A stretch of 64,000 nucleotides of DNA, from contig JAFDVO010000006.1 of the NCBI GenBank assembly GCA_018268955.1, positions 124,001-188,000 of the forward strand. Direction: 5' to 3'. The position numbers were made by a program, and so were the translations under genes. Below are positions 1 through 8,473 of this stretch, in pieces. Source of the stretch: Acidobacteriota bacterium (GTDB lineage Bacteria > Acidobacteriota > Vicinamibacteria > Vicinamibacterales > CAVVIG01). Numbering within the stretch: position 1 is the stretch's first letter; each line of letters opens with the position of its first letter. The notes under the pieces are model-generated. The model had not been told where the DNA came from, ran no database searches, and was given only the letters and a program-made list of their open reading frames with translations.

Positions 1-2131
1 GCACGTAGTAGTGGCTGCTCTCGATCGTCAGCTCCGTCTCGGGCTGCGTGAGCAGTGCCTGCGGGATGAGGACCGTCTTCGTGAACGTGCGGTCCACGTC
101 GAAGGCGGCGACGGTGGCACTGCCCGCCTTCACGCTGACGTGCGAGGTGGAGGCCTCCTCGATCTCGCCACGGAGCGTCAGCGCCAGGGCGTGCCCCTCC
201 GCTCGCACGCGGATCGCGGAGCGATCGGTCGACCATCGCCACAACGCCCCGGTCCGCGGGTTGTATTCCTGCTCGTTCCAGCCGTTGCCGAAGCCGTAGA
301 TGACGCGTCCCGTCGGTTGCGCGTCGAACTGCTCGATGGCCAACTGGCGATTGTCCGACTCGATCGTCACCTGCGCGTAGTCGCCGGACGCGCCGGTGGA
401 CGCCAGCGGAATGAACCGCAGGAAGAACCCTGGCGCGACGACGTCGTCCAGCACGAGCTGACCATCAACCCTCACGCGCAGCGTCGCGTTGGGACCGGCG
501 TCAGCCAGGTTGCGCCCGCCGACCATCAGCGTCGCCGGCTGCGCGTAGCGACGGATCCAGCCGGAGATCGGCGCGTACCCAGGCCCCTTACCGTCCTCGC
601 GCGCAGTGCCGGCCGTTTCGGGCGTCAACGCCCACCCTTCGCCCAGGTACCAATCCGGCTGCTCGATGACGTGCCAGTCCATCTCGTTCGGACGCGCGCC
701 ACCGAGCAGAATCGTCGGGGTGAACGGCCAGCGGTAGAGGACCGGCCGACGGTGATACTTGAACAGCGCGAGGTCGCTGCGCGGCGGATCGGCAATGAAC
801 CACACCGGCTCGCGACCACCGGCATTCCAGTACTTCACCACCTCGAGCCACTCGTGCTTCGGCGGCGTTGACAGCCGCTGCGCGAACTGCGGCAGTCGAT
901 CGCCCACCCACTGGAAGGGCCGGCGCAGGTCGAAGTACTCCCGGCGATGCATGGCGAGCACCGGCGTGGTCGGGAGGGCCGCGCCTTCCGGGTGAGACGC
1001 CACGTACATGTCCCCGAGCATCCGGAACGCTGGCGCCTCCATGGCGTGGAACCCGAACATCGCGCGGTCGCTCACCCACGCCACCGACGCGACGATCGCG
1101 AGGCCGGCAGCCACCGCAAGCGGACGAGGCGCAAGCGACGCGCCGCGCACGGCAAGGTAGCCCAGCGGGATGACCAGCGGCAGCGCGTAGCGCGTGGTGA
1201 TCGTTTCCTGGAACAGCAGGTCGAACACCAGATACGGACCGAAGCCAGCCAGCAACGTCACCAGCGCGCGCCGATCGCGCAGCGCCACGACGACGAACCC
1301 GGCGGTGGCGAGGACGAGGACGGCAGCGGCAATCGGCCACTCTCCCCATGGGCCGATGAAGTGATACTGGAACGCCAGCAGTGCCTGTCGCGGCGTCGGC
1401 GTCGTGGCCAGCATCGCGACGCCGCTCAGGTCCTCCGCACCCTGGCTGTAGAACACCTTCAGGTAGGCGGCAGGGCCGCCGGAGACGATCACCAGCGGCA
1501 CGAACCACGCGAGCCCGCCCGCGGCGTAGGCCATGAACGCACGCACCGCGGTGCCCAGGCGCTCGGTTCGCTGGAGGCGCCACACCGCAAGCACGACCAT
1601 CGGCAGCGTGAGCCAGACGACCTGCGACCTGATCCCTGCCGCGAACGCCGCCAGAAATGCGCCGACGATCACCGCTGCTGCCCCGGAGGCGGACGCGAGC
1701 AGCGCCTGCACGCCGAGCGACGCCGCCAGCCCGGTCATGTCACTCAGCGGACGCGCAGCGGTGAACCAGAACAGCGGACTCGCCGCGACGACGAGCACGG
1801 CGAGCCACGTGAACGGGCTGTCCCGGCGCTCCGGCTCGAGGGCGGCGAACAGCTTCATCAACGCGAGCAGCGCAAGGCCGCCAGCGACGACGCCGATCAG
1901 GCTGAGCGCGTGGACCTCGGACAGGCCGACCGCGTGCAGCAGCTTGGCGACGAGGATGTAGAGCGGGTAACCGGGCGGATGTGGCTGGTGCTGCGAGACG
2001 TCGTACTGGCGGATGCCGAGCGCGAAGTTGATGGAGTCGAGGTCCTCGAGCGTCGGCGGGAGGAACGGCAGGTGCAGCGCGATGAACATCGCGCCGAGCA
2101 CCCCGGCAATCAGGCGTTCGGAACGGGTCAC
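1..2131 (-). CDS. Polytopic glycosyltransferase-like membrane protein (GT39/mannosyltransferase type), C-terminus outside window
   Basis: The minus-strand frame opens with GTG at 2131 (protein starts MTRSERLIAGVLGAMFIALH) and stays open to the window edge, so at least 710 residues are visible and the 3' end is missing. An early LEDLDSINFALGIRQYD segment followed by QHQPHPPGYPLY resembles the first luminal loop of GT-C (PMT/ArnT-like) enzymes, whose acidic residues bind the lipid-linked sugar donor. Several hydrophobic segments follow. The last part visible (ending ELTIESSHYYV) looks soluble and beta-rich, so a periplasmic C-terminal domain is likely. The GTG overlaps the larE stop by 4 bp (GTGA), indicating translational coupling. 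The GT-C assignment rests on motif resemblance; the substrate is unknown. Confidence 0.7.
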   Translation of the reverse strand, partial: MTRSERLIAGVLGAMFIALHLPFLPPTLEDLDSINFALGIRQYDVSQHQPHPPGYPLYILVAKLLHAVGLSEVHALSLIGVVAGGLALLALMKLFAALEPERRDSPFTWLAVLVVAASPLFWFTAARPLSDMTGLAASLGVQALLASASGAAAVIVGAFLAAFAAGIRSQVVWLTLPMVVLAVWRLQRTERLGTAVRAFMAYAAGGLAWFVPLVIVSGGPAAYLKVFYSQGAEDLSGVAMLATTPTPRQALLAFQYHFIGPWGEWPIAAAVLVLATAGFVVVALRDRRALVTLLAGFGPYLVFDLLFQETITTRYALPLVIPLGYLAVRGASLAPRPLAVAAGLAIVASVAWVSDRAMFGFHAMEAPAFRMLGDMYVASHPEGAALPTTPVLAMHRREYFDLRRPFQWVGDRLPQFAQRLSTPPKHEWLEVVKYWNAGGREPVWFIADPPRSDLALFKYHRRPVLYRWPFTPTILLGGARPNEMDWHVIEQPDWYLGEGWALTPETAGTAREDGKGPGYAPISGWIRRYAQPATLMVGGRNLADAGPNATLRVRVDGQLVLDDVVAPGFFLRFIPLASTGASGDYAQVTIESDNRQLAIEQFDAQPTGRVIYGFGNGWNEQEYNPRTGALWRWSTDRSAIRVRAEGHALALTLRGEIEEASTSHVSVKAGSATVAAFDVDRTFTKTVLIPQALLTQPETELTIESSHYYV

Positions 2132-2937
2132 GCCGGTCGGAGCAGCAACCCCTCGTTGAGGCTGCCGGTGCGGTATCCCTGCAGGTCGATCGTCACGTAG
2201 CGGTAGCCGACCGCCTTCAGCTCGCGCACGATGGCGGCGCTCATCTCGGGTTCGAGCGCACGAGCGAGCTCATCGCGTCCCAGTTCGATCCGCGCGAGCT
2301 CATCGTGATGCCGCACGCGGCACACGCGGAATCCGTGCGAGCGGAGCACCTGCTCGGCCTCTTCGATGATGCGCAGCTTCTCGTTCGTCACTTCCGTGTG
2401 ATACGGGATGCGCGACGACAGGCAGGCCGACGCCGGCTCGTCCCACACGGGCAGCCCCGCGTGACGCGCCAGCTCGCGGATCTCCGCCTTGGTCAGGCCT
2501 GCGTCATCGAGCGGGCTGCGCACGCCGAACTCACGCGCCGCCTGCCGACCGGGGCGATAGTCCCCACGATCGTCGGCGTTGTTCCCGTCCACGACCACGG
2601 CGCCACGCTCCGACGCCATGCGCGTCAGGTGCGTGTAGAGCTCGTGCTTGCAGTAGTAACAGCGGTTGGCGGGGTTCGCGCGGTACTCGGGGCGTTCGAG
2701 TTCCTGCGTGTGGATGATCTCGTGGTGCAGGCCGAACTGCTCGGCGATCTGCGTCGCCATCTGGCGATGGCGCTCTGGATAGCTGGGACTGTCTGCCGTG
2801 ATGGCGACCGCGCGCGGGCCGAGAGTGTCGTGTGCCACCCAGGCGAGATACGCGCTATCCACGCCGCCGCTGTAGGCGACGATGACCGAGCCCAGCGAGG
2901 AGAGCGTCTCCCGCAGGGCCCGTTCCTTCTCGGTCAT
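2128..2937 (-). CDS. larE: LarE-type ATP-dependent sulfur transferase (PP-loop)
   Basis: 269 residues, the usual LarE length. The PP-loop SGGVDS is at residues 23-28, and NRCYYCK (C93, C96) and PASACLSSR (C172) are LarE hallmarks. In characterised LarE the cysteine in the second motif gives up its sulfur to the nickel-pincer cofactor precursor; in other members three cysteines can hold an Fe-S cluster, and C93/C96/C172 could do so here. No larB, larC or lactate racemase gene lies in the window, so a role in the nickel-pincer pathway is not supported by neighbours. The ATG overlaps the upstream LysW-like gene by 4 bp (ATGA), and the stop overlaps the downstream membrane protein by 4 bp. Family call is firm; substrate is open. 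Confidence 0.85.
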   Translation of the reverse strand: MTEKERALRETLSSLGSVIVAYSGGVDSAYLAWVAHDTLGPRAVAITADSPSYPERHRQMATQIAEQFGLHHEIIHTQELERPEYRANPANRCYYCKHELYTHLTRMASERGAVVVDGNNADDRGDYRPGRQAAREFGVRSPLDDAGLTKAEIRELARHAGLPVWDEPASACLSSRIPYHTEVTNEKLRIIEEAEQVLRSHGFRVCRVRHHDELARIELGRDELARALEPEMSAAIVRELKAVGYRYVTIDLQGYRTGSLNEGLLLRPA

Positions 2938-3182
2938 TCGTCTTCCCAGTCCGCTCCGTCTTCCTCGTCGTCCTCGTCCTCGAGGTCCTCGTCGTCTTCG
3001 TCCTCGAGATCGTCGTCGTCCTCGTCCTCTTCGTCGTCGTCAGACGCGAAGTCGAGCTCGAGCGGATCGACGCTGCTCACGACGAGCGTCTGGCCGCATT
3101 CCGAGCAGCTCACTTCATCGCCGATTTCGGCATCGGTTTCGTCGACTTCGACTTCCGCATCGCACTCAGGGCACGTGACCAT
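2934..3182 (-). CDS. LysW-like amino-group-carrier/zinc-ribbon protein with long acidic tail
   Basis: 82 residues starting MVTCPECDAEVEVD at 3182. An upstream in-frame ATG at 3317 would add a non-conserved Arg-rich segment and is rejected. CPEC and CSEC form a four-cysteine zinc ribbon as in LysW, the carrier that holds alpha-aminoadipate or glutamate on its C-terminal Glu. Residues after about 44 are almost only D and E, and the protein ends GADWEDE, resembling the EDWGE terminus of LysW. LysW is normally under 60 residues, so the acidic stretch is an expansion. No LysX/ArgX ligase or other lysine/arginine gene is near; instead the stop overlaps larE by 4 bp. A general acidic zinc-ribbon protein is the alternative. 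Confidence 0.7.
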   Translation of the reverse strand: MVTCPECDAEVEVDETDAEIGDEVSCSECGQTLVVSSVDPLELDFASDDDEEDEDDDDLEDEDDEDLEDEDDEEDGADWEDE

Positions 3183-3291
3183 ACAATCCTCGGCAGGGAG
3201 TCGCGGCGGTTGGCAACGCGTGGAACGACGTGCCAGAATCCGCCGAACGCGCTCGCAAACAAGAAGGTCAGTATAGCGCGACATCTTTCTG

Positions 3292-4014
3292 ATGCACAGC
3301 CTCGCCGGGTCCACCAAAACCGTGCTCGTCGCCGACGAGACCGCCTTCGTGCGCGACCGCTACAAGTCTGCGCTCGAGCAGGCGGGACACCGCGTTGTCA
3401 CGCTGAAATCAGCCAGCGAACTGCTCGGATTGCTGCGCGGCGGCATCGACGGCGTGGACCTGCTGCTGCTCGATCTGCGGCTGTCGAAGTCGAGCGGCAC
3501 CAACCTCGTCGCCGCCGTCCGCAAGCTCGACACTGACTCGCAGATTCCGATCCTCGTCTTCAGCGGGACGATCGGCAGTGCCGAGGAAGTGCGTGAACTC
3601 GCCGGCTTCGGCGTGGTCGGCTACATCAACGAGTACAGCGCGCCGCAGAACATCGCGCCGGCTGTCGCCCCGCACCTGTTCCCGGACAGCTTCAACCGGC
3701 GCAGCAGCCCGCGCATGACGCTCGGGGTGCCGGTGCAGTACCGCGTCGGCAATTCGATTGCGGCCGCCCTGACGATGAACCTGGGGCACGGCGGGTTGGC
3801 GATCCGCACGACGAGCCCGCTCGAGGCCGGCACGCGCCTGCGCGTGCGCTTCCGCCTTCCCGGCGCGGCGGGAGAGATCGAAGCCGAAGGGCGCGTTGCC
3901 TGGAGTGATCGCCACGCCGGCATGGGGATCCAGTTCGAGGCGATGGACGTGCAGGCGCAGACGCAGATCGACGCCTTCGTCGACGCCCACTTCTTCTCCA
4001 ACCGCAAGGCGTAG
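3292..4014 (+). CDS. Response regulator with REC and PilZ domains
   Basis: 240 residues. The N-terminal receiver (about 9-125) carries the phosphoacceptor D61 in LLLLDLRL, an SGT switch motif and a weak C-terminal part. From about residue 134, NRRSSPR and the later NLGHGGLAI fit the RxxxR and (D/N)xSxxG motifs of PilZ c-di-GMP-binding domains, although the Ser is replaced by Gly. It therefore probably joins phosphorelay and c-di-GMP input, as in motility or surface regulation. It is divergent from the LysW-like gene (109 bp gap) and convergent with a hybrid kinase that ends 6 bp away. The c-di-GMP binding is inferred from the motif. Confidence 0.85.
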   Translation: MHSLAGSTKTVLVADETAFVRDRYKSALEQAGHRVVTLKSASELLGLLRGGIDGVDLLLLDLRLSKSSGTNLVAAVRKLDTDSQIPILVFSGTIGSAEEVRELAGFGVVGYINEYSAPQNIAPAVAPHLFPDSFNRRSSPRMTLGVPVQYRVGNSIAAALTMNLGHGGLAIRTTSPLEAGTRLRVRFRLPGAAGEIEAEGRVAWSDRHAGMGIQFEAMDVQAQTQIDAFVDAHFFSNRKA

Positions 4015-4020
4015 GCGCCT

Positions 4021-5616
4021 TCAGCAGTCCGGGCTGCGAACGCCCGCTCCCGCGAGAGCACGCTCGAGCGCCCGACGCAGCGTCAGATCCGCGTACGGCT
4101 TGGAGAGCCACTCGAGCACGTTCGGCAACGCAAGCGCGCCGTCGACCGGCTTCACGCCGGACGCGATGATCACCGGAAGCCCAGGTCTCGTTCGTGCGAG
4201 CGCAGCCGCCATCTGGCTTCCGCTCATGCCCGGCAGCCGCTCATCCGTGAGCACCACGTCGAATCCGTCGGGCCGGTTCAACACCGCCTCGATCCCTTCC
4301 CGCGCGCTGTGCACCTCAGTGACGACGTACCCGAGCGTCCTCAGGTACTTCGAGGTCGCCAAGGCGACAAGGACATCGTCCTCGACATACAGCACGTGCT
4401 TCGGCATCGTGCCCGGTGCTGCACCCGACCGCGGGGCCACGGTGGCCGCATCGGCCGGCCGTGCCTCATCGCCGTGGGTGTCAGGTGACGGCCCCGGCAT
4501 CACCGGCAGGTAGATGGAAAACGTGGTGCCCTGGCCCGGCTCGCTCCGCACCGTGATGGCGCCGCCGTGCCGCTGGACCATGTGGTGCACGGCCGCCAAC
4601 CCGAGGCCCGATCCTTGACCTCGCGGCTTCGTCGTGAAGAACGGCTCGAACACGCGCGCGGCGGTGGCGCGGTCCATGCCCTTCCCCGTATCCGTGACCT
4701 GCAGCAGCAGGTACTCGCCATCGGGAAGCGACGCGACCGGACGATGCGACTCGGACAGCGGCTCCCGCGCGAGCGTGATCCTCACGCGCCCATGATCCGT
4801 CTCGATAGCCTGGGCCGCGTTCGAGGCGAGGTTCATCAGCATCTGGAACAGCTGCGTCGGATCGGCGATCACGTCCGGCGTATCCGCCGACACCTCGACG
4901 TCCAGCTGGATTCCGGCACCGAGACCCGGCCGCAGGAGTGACGCGACCTCCTCCGCCACGATTGACGGCCGCACGAGTTCGCGCAGTTCGGTCCCGCCCT
5001 GTCCGAGGGCCAGCGTGCGCCGGACCAGGTCGCGCCCACGCTCTGCCGCCAGATACGCCTGCTCGAGGTGCTCGGCCGCGCGAGGACCGGCATCGAGCAT
5101 CTGCGCGAGCTGCAGGTTGCCGATGATGACCGTCAGGACGTTGTTCACGTCGTGCGCGATGCCTGCGGCAATCGCCCCGAGCGCTTCGATGGCCTGGGCG
5201 CGCTGCACCTCCGCATCGTGTTGCCGCTGGCGCCGTTCGAGTGCGCGGTGCGCGATGGCTCGGGCCACTGCGGGCGGCAGCCGGGCCAGCCGGTCCTTCA
5301 TCACGTAGTCGTCCGCGCCCGCCTTGAGTGCGTCGACAGCGGCCTCCTCGCCGATCTGCCCCGACACCACGATGAACGGGAGATCGTAGTGGCCCGAACG
5401 AACGATGCGGAGCGCCGCCTCGGACCCGAAGCCGGGCACGATGTGATCGGAAATGACCACATCCCACTCACGACCTTCGAGGTGAGCGACGAACGCATCG
5501 GCCGAGGTCACCCGCTCGTACGAGACGCTGTGACCCGCACGCTCGAGCGACCGCACGACCAGCGCCGCATCATCGGCGTTGTCCTCCACGAGCAGCACGC
5601 GCAGCAGATCGGTCAT
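4021..5616 (-). CDS. Hybrid sensor kinase: REC-HisKA-HATPase-REC
   Basis: 531 residues, no membrane segment. The N-terminal receiver (1-125) has the phosphoacceptor D57 (WDVVISDHI) and K107. HisKA motif AGIAHDVNNVL places the phosphorylated His at 155. The HATPase part has N (NLASNAAQAI), DTGKGMD and GQGSGLGLA. A second receiver from about 410 has LYVEDD and VVLTDERLPG. This REC-HK-REC order is typical of soluble relay kinases fed by another sensor. The start overlaps the upstream single-domain receiver by 4 bp (ATGA), which in turn overlaps the dCache/PAS kinase, so the three form one operon and probably one relay. Confidence 0.9.
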   Translation of the reverse strand: MTDLLRVLLVEDNADDAALVVRSLERAGHSVSYERVTSADAFVAHLEGREWDVVISDHIVPGFGSEAALRIVRSGHYDLPFIVVSGQIGEEAAVDALKAGADDYVMKDRLARLPPAVARAIAHRALERRQRQHDAEVQRAQAIEALGAIAAGIAHDVNNVLTVIIGNLQLAQMLDAGPRAAEHLEQAYLAAERGRDLVRRTLALGQGGTELRELVRPSIVAEEVASLLRPGLGAGIQLDVEVSADTPDVIADPTQLFQMLMNLASNAAQAIETDHGRVRITLAREPLSESHRPVASLPDGEYLLLQVTDTGKGMDRATAARVFEPFFTTKPRGQGSGLGLAAVHHMVQRHGGAITVRSEPGQGTTFSIYLPVMPGPSPDTHGDEARPADAATVAPRSGAAPGTMPKHVLYVEDDVLVALATSKYLRTLGYVVTEVHSAREGIEAVLNRPDGFDVVLTDERLPGMSGSQMAAALARTRPGLPVIIASGVKPVDGALALPNVLEWLSKPYADLTLRRALERALAGAGVRSPDC

Positions 5617-6074
5617 CGGAGTCCACCGTCCCCGTCGCGAGGAACGCGGTTGTGCCCCAGCCAGAACCGACCGAGCGCCTGGACCGCCTCGAGGAACTGC
5701 TCCGACGTGATCGGCTTCGTCACGAACGCGTTGGCGCCGGCGTCATACCCGTCCACGACGTCACGTTCCTCATTCGACGACGTGAGCAGCACGACCGGCA
5801 CGGCGTGCGTACGCGGGTGCTGCCGCAGTCGACGCAGCAGTTCGAAGCCGTCCAGCCGCGGCATCTTGATGTCGAGGAGGACCAGTGCTGGAAGTCGATC
5901 GAGGCTCGCCGGCGGCGGCAGGGTACCTGTGAGCCATCCGAGCCCCGTGAGCGGGTCGCCGGCCACACAGACGACGCTCGGGACCGGGCAGCGGCGCAGC
6001 GCACGCGCGGTCAGTTCCGCGTCGTCAGGGTTGTCGTCGATGATCAAGACGCGCCTGGGTTCCGTGTAGGTCAT
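5613..6074 (-). CDS. Single-domain response regulator (Rcp1-like)
   Basis: 153 residues, one receiver domain only. DD pair at 13-14 (VLIIDDNPDDAE), phosphoacceptor D68 in VLLDIKMPRLDG, TSSNEE switch region and the conserved K in FVTKPI. Rcp1-type receivers commonly sit beside phytochrome-like kinases with PAS and HisKA domains, as here. It overlaps both neighbours by 4 bp (ATGA on each side), so the three proteins are probably made in a fixed ratio. There is no output domain, so it most likely shuttles phosphate between the upstream membrane kinase and the downstream hybrid kinase. Confidence 0.9.
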   Translation of the reverse strand: MTYTEPRRVLIIDDNPDDAELTARALRRCPVPSVVCVAGDPLTGLGWLTGTLPPPASLDRLPALVLLDIKMPRLDGFELLRRLRQHPRTHAVPVVLLTSSNEERDVVDGYDAGANAFVTKPITSEQFLEAVQALGRFWLGHNRVPRDGDGGLR

Positions 6075-8269
6075 GACCGTCCGAGATCCACGAAGAAGGT
6101 GGCACCCTGCCCCGGCGAACTCTCCGCCCAGATGCGGCCGCCGTGGCGGGCGACGATCCGCTGGACCGTCGTGAGCCCGATCCCGGAGCCCTGATAGCGG
6201 CCCGGGGCGTGCAGCCGTTCGAACGGCACGAACAGCTTATCCGCGTAGGCCATGTCGAACCCTTCACCGTTGTCGCGCACGTAGATGACCCGGTGACCGT
6301 CCGCGACCGTGCCGCCGACCTCCACCTGAGGTGCGGACACGAATGCGCTGAACTTGAACGCGTTCTCGATCAGGTTGGTGAGCGCCGCTCGCAGCAGCCG
6401 ACGATCGCCGCGCGCGAGGAGGCCCGGCGCGATGTTCACCGCCACACGCCTTCCCGATTCAGTGTTTCCCAATTCCGAGACGATGTCGCGGCACATCTGG
6501 GAGACGTCGACGCGCTCGAGCTCCATCGGCTCGCGCAATAGCCGCGACAGCCGCAGGAGTGCGTCGATGAGCTCACCCATCCGCTGCGCGGCGGCACGTA
6601 TCCGCTCGAGATCCTGCTGGCCGGCCTCACTCAGGCGTTGGCCTTCGTCCTCGAGCAGTGCCCTGCTGAAGCCGTCGACCGCGCGGAGCGGTGCGCGCAG
6701 ATCGTGCGACACAGAGTAGCTGAACGCTTCGAGCTCACGGTTGGTGGCTTCGAGCTCGCGCGTGCGGTCGGCAACCCGCTGCTCCAACGTCTGGTTCAGT
6801 TCTGCCAGCTCGCGCTCACGCAGGCGCAGGGTCTCCTCGGCCTCGCGACGTTCGGTGATGTCGATGCCGAATCCGACGACGTTGACGATCCTGCCGTCCG
6901 CCGAGCGGATTGGGGAGAACTGCGCGGAGAGGAAACGTGGCCGCCCCTGGGCGTCGCCGGGACCGATCTCCGCCCGCACCGTCTCGCCGCCAGCCGCGCG
7001 GTGGATCATCGCGTCGACCACCGTCGCCACCTCAGGCGGGAACGCGCCGGCTTCCGTGAACGAGCGGCCCAGCACCTGCTCGCGTGAGCCGAGTGCATCG
7101 AGCGGCACCGCGTTGATCTCCTGGATACGGCCGTCCGGCGAGAGCAGCGTCGCGAAGCCGAAGAACGCGTCGAAGATGGCGCGAAGCCGCTGGCGCTCGG
7201 CCTCCTGGGCGGCCTCGCGCGCCTGGAACTGCACGCCGACGCTGTGGAGCGATCGTGCAAGCAGGCCGAACTCCGTGGTGTCGTTGAGGAGTGTGGCGTC
7301 TGGCCGCGCGCTCAGGTCGCCACCCGCCAGGCGTGTCATCACGTCTTCGAGCGCGCGCACAGGCGAGACGAACAGGCGGCGGCCTCGAGCCGCAGCGAAG
7401 GTGAAGAGCAGCGAGACCGCCAGCAGTGCACCTGTTCCGCTGAGCACGACACTGCGGCTGAGGGGCGGCAGAAGCTCGGAACGCGGAACGGCCACTGACA
7501 CGGACATCCCTTCCGAGTCCGGGGCCACCGGCAGGGAGACGAACGCCACCACCCATTCGCCGTCAGGTGCGGTGAGGTCGAGAACCCCTTCCGGCGCACC
7601 GGATTCGACCGCTTCGAGCAGCGCGGGCGCGACGGGCGCTGCATCGGTGCGCCCGGAACGCGCGCTCGTGGCGAGCACCGTACCACTGCGACCGAGCACG
7701 GTGATCTCCGCGCGTGCCGGCAGCTCGTGACCTGACGTGTCGGCCAGGCCGTTCAGGTCGATCGTCACTGACAGGACGGACGCCAGGTGCTGGTTGTCGT
7801 CGAAGACCGGATACCCGAGGACGACCACCGGCTTGCCGGTGGTCACGCCGACGAAGTAGCCGCTCATGGCGTAGCTGGACGTCCGGATGACCTGCTCGAA
7901 CCAGTCGCGGCCCGCGTTGCTGGAGGCGGGCTGGCCCGGCAGCGCACTCGCCACCATCCGCCCGTCCAGGCTGCTCAGGCGGACGTTCGGAAACTCGTGA
8001 TGGCTGCGCACGAGGCCGGCAAACACCTCGTTGACGGCGGGCGTGTCGCCCCGGCGCACTTCGGGAAGCGCGGCGAGCAGGGCGGCGAGCCCCTGTGCCC
8101 GTTCGAGCAACCGCCGGTGACGCGCCGAGATGACGCGGGTGGCGCGAAGCACCGACTCGCGAGCGGCCTGAACCGTGTCCAACCGTTCGTGATAGAGGCC
8201 GTAGGTCAGAAGGGCGGCGAGGGGAAAGAACGCAGCACCCGCAAACAACACGAACCGACGGCTCAGCAT
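6071..8269 (-). CDS. Membrane sensor histidine kinase: extracytoplasmic sensor, HAMP, PAS, HisKA, HATPase
   Basis: 732 residues from ATG 8269 (MLSRRFVLFAGAAFFPLAAL, first membrane segment); an ATG 87 bp upstream gives an implausible Arg-rich leader. Residues about 40-295 form an extracytoplasmic sensor of dCache type (YAMSGYFVG, GKPVVVLGYPVFDD). A second membrane segment (VVLSGTGALLAVSLLF) is followed by HAMP, a PAS/PAC domain ending IVNVVGFGIDITERREAEE, a coiled-coil linker, HisKA with H522 (SYSVSHDLRAPL) and an HATPase with DNGEGFD and GSGIGL. The C-terminal half resembles phytochrome-family kinases. It is first in the three-gene relay operon. The ligand is not predictable. Confidence 0.88.
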   Translation of the reverse strand: MLSRRFVLFAGAAFFPLAALLTYGLYHERLDTVQAARESVLRATRVISARHRRLLERAQGLAALLAALPEVRRGDTPAVNEVFAGLVRSHHEFPNVRLSSLDGRMVASALPGQPASSNAGRDWFEQVIRTSSYAMSGYFVGVTTGKPVVVLGYPVFDDNQHLASVLSVTIDLNGLADTSGHELPARAEITVLGRSGTVLATSARSGRTDAAPVAPALLEAVESGAPEGVLDLTAPDGEWVVAFVSLPVAPDSEGMSVSVAVPRSELLPPLSRSVVLSGTGALLAVSLLFTFAAARGRRLFVSPVRALEDVMTRLAGGDLSARPDATLLNDTTEFGLLARSLHSVGVQFQAREAAQEAERQRLRAIFDAFFGFATLLSPDGRIQEINAVPLDALGSREQVLGRSFTEAGAFPPEVATVVDAMIHRAAGGETVRAEIGPGDAQGRPRFLSAQFSPIRSADGRIVNVVGFGIDITERREAEETLRLRERELAELNQTLEQRVADRTRELEATNRELEAFSYSVSHDLRAPLRAVDGFSRALLEDEGQRLSEAGQQDLERIRAAAQRMGELIDALLRLSRLLREPMELERVDVSQMCRDIVSELGNTESGRRVAVNIAPGLLARGDRRLLRAALTNLIENAFKFSAFVSAPQVEVGGTVADGHRVIYVRDNGEGFDMAYADKLFVPFERLHAPGRYQGSGIGLTTVQRIVARHGGRIWAESSPGQGATFFVDLGRS

Positions 8270-8473
8270 CGAATTCCTTGGGGGTGCCTCGCACCCTGAT
8301 CGTGGGCGCCGGAACGACGCCCGCTTCTGTCGAGCTTGAGGATAACCCGACCGCAACAGTGCGGCCTTCGAGCTGGCGGTTCGCCACCGCGCTCAACACC
8401 AGACATCGGCCCGTGCTGCGGCTCCGCGCGGCCACAGCTCTGCCGCTCAGGCCTCCGGCCTAGAATGTGGGCC

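Noticed and set aside
2938..3090. Acidic (D/E) low-complexity stretch as a sequencing artefact or non-coding repeat
   Set aside because: It is in frame with the zinc ribbon, ends in a LysW-like DWEDE terminus and overlaps larE in the usual ATGA way, so it is taken as real coding sequence.
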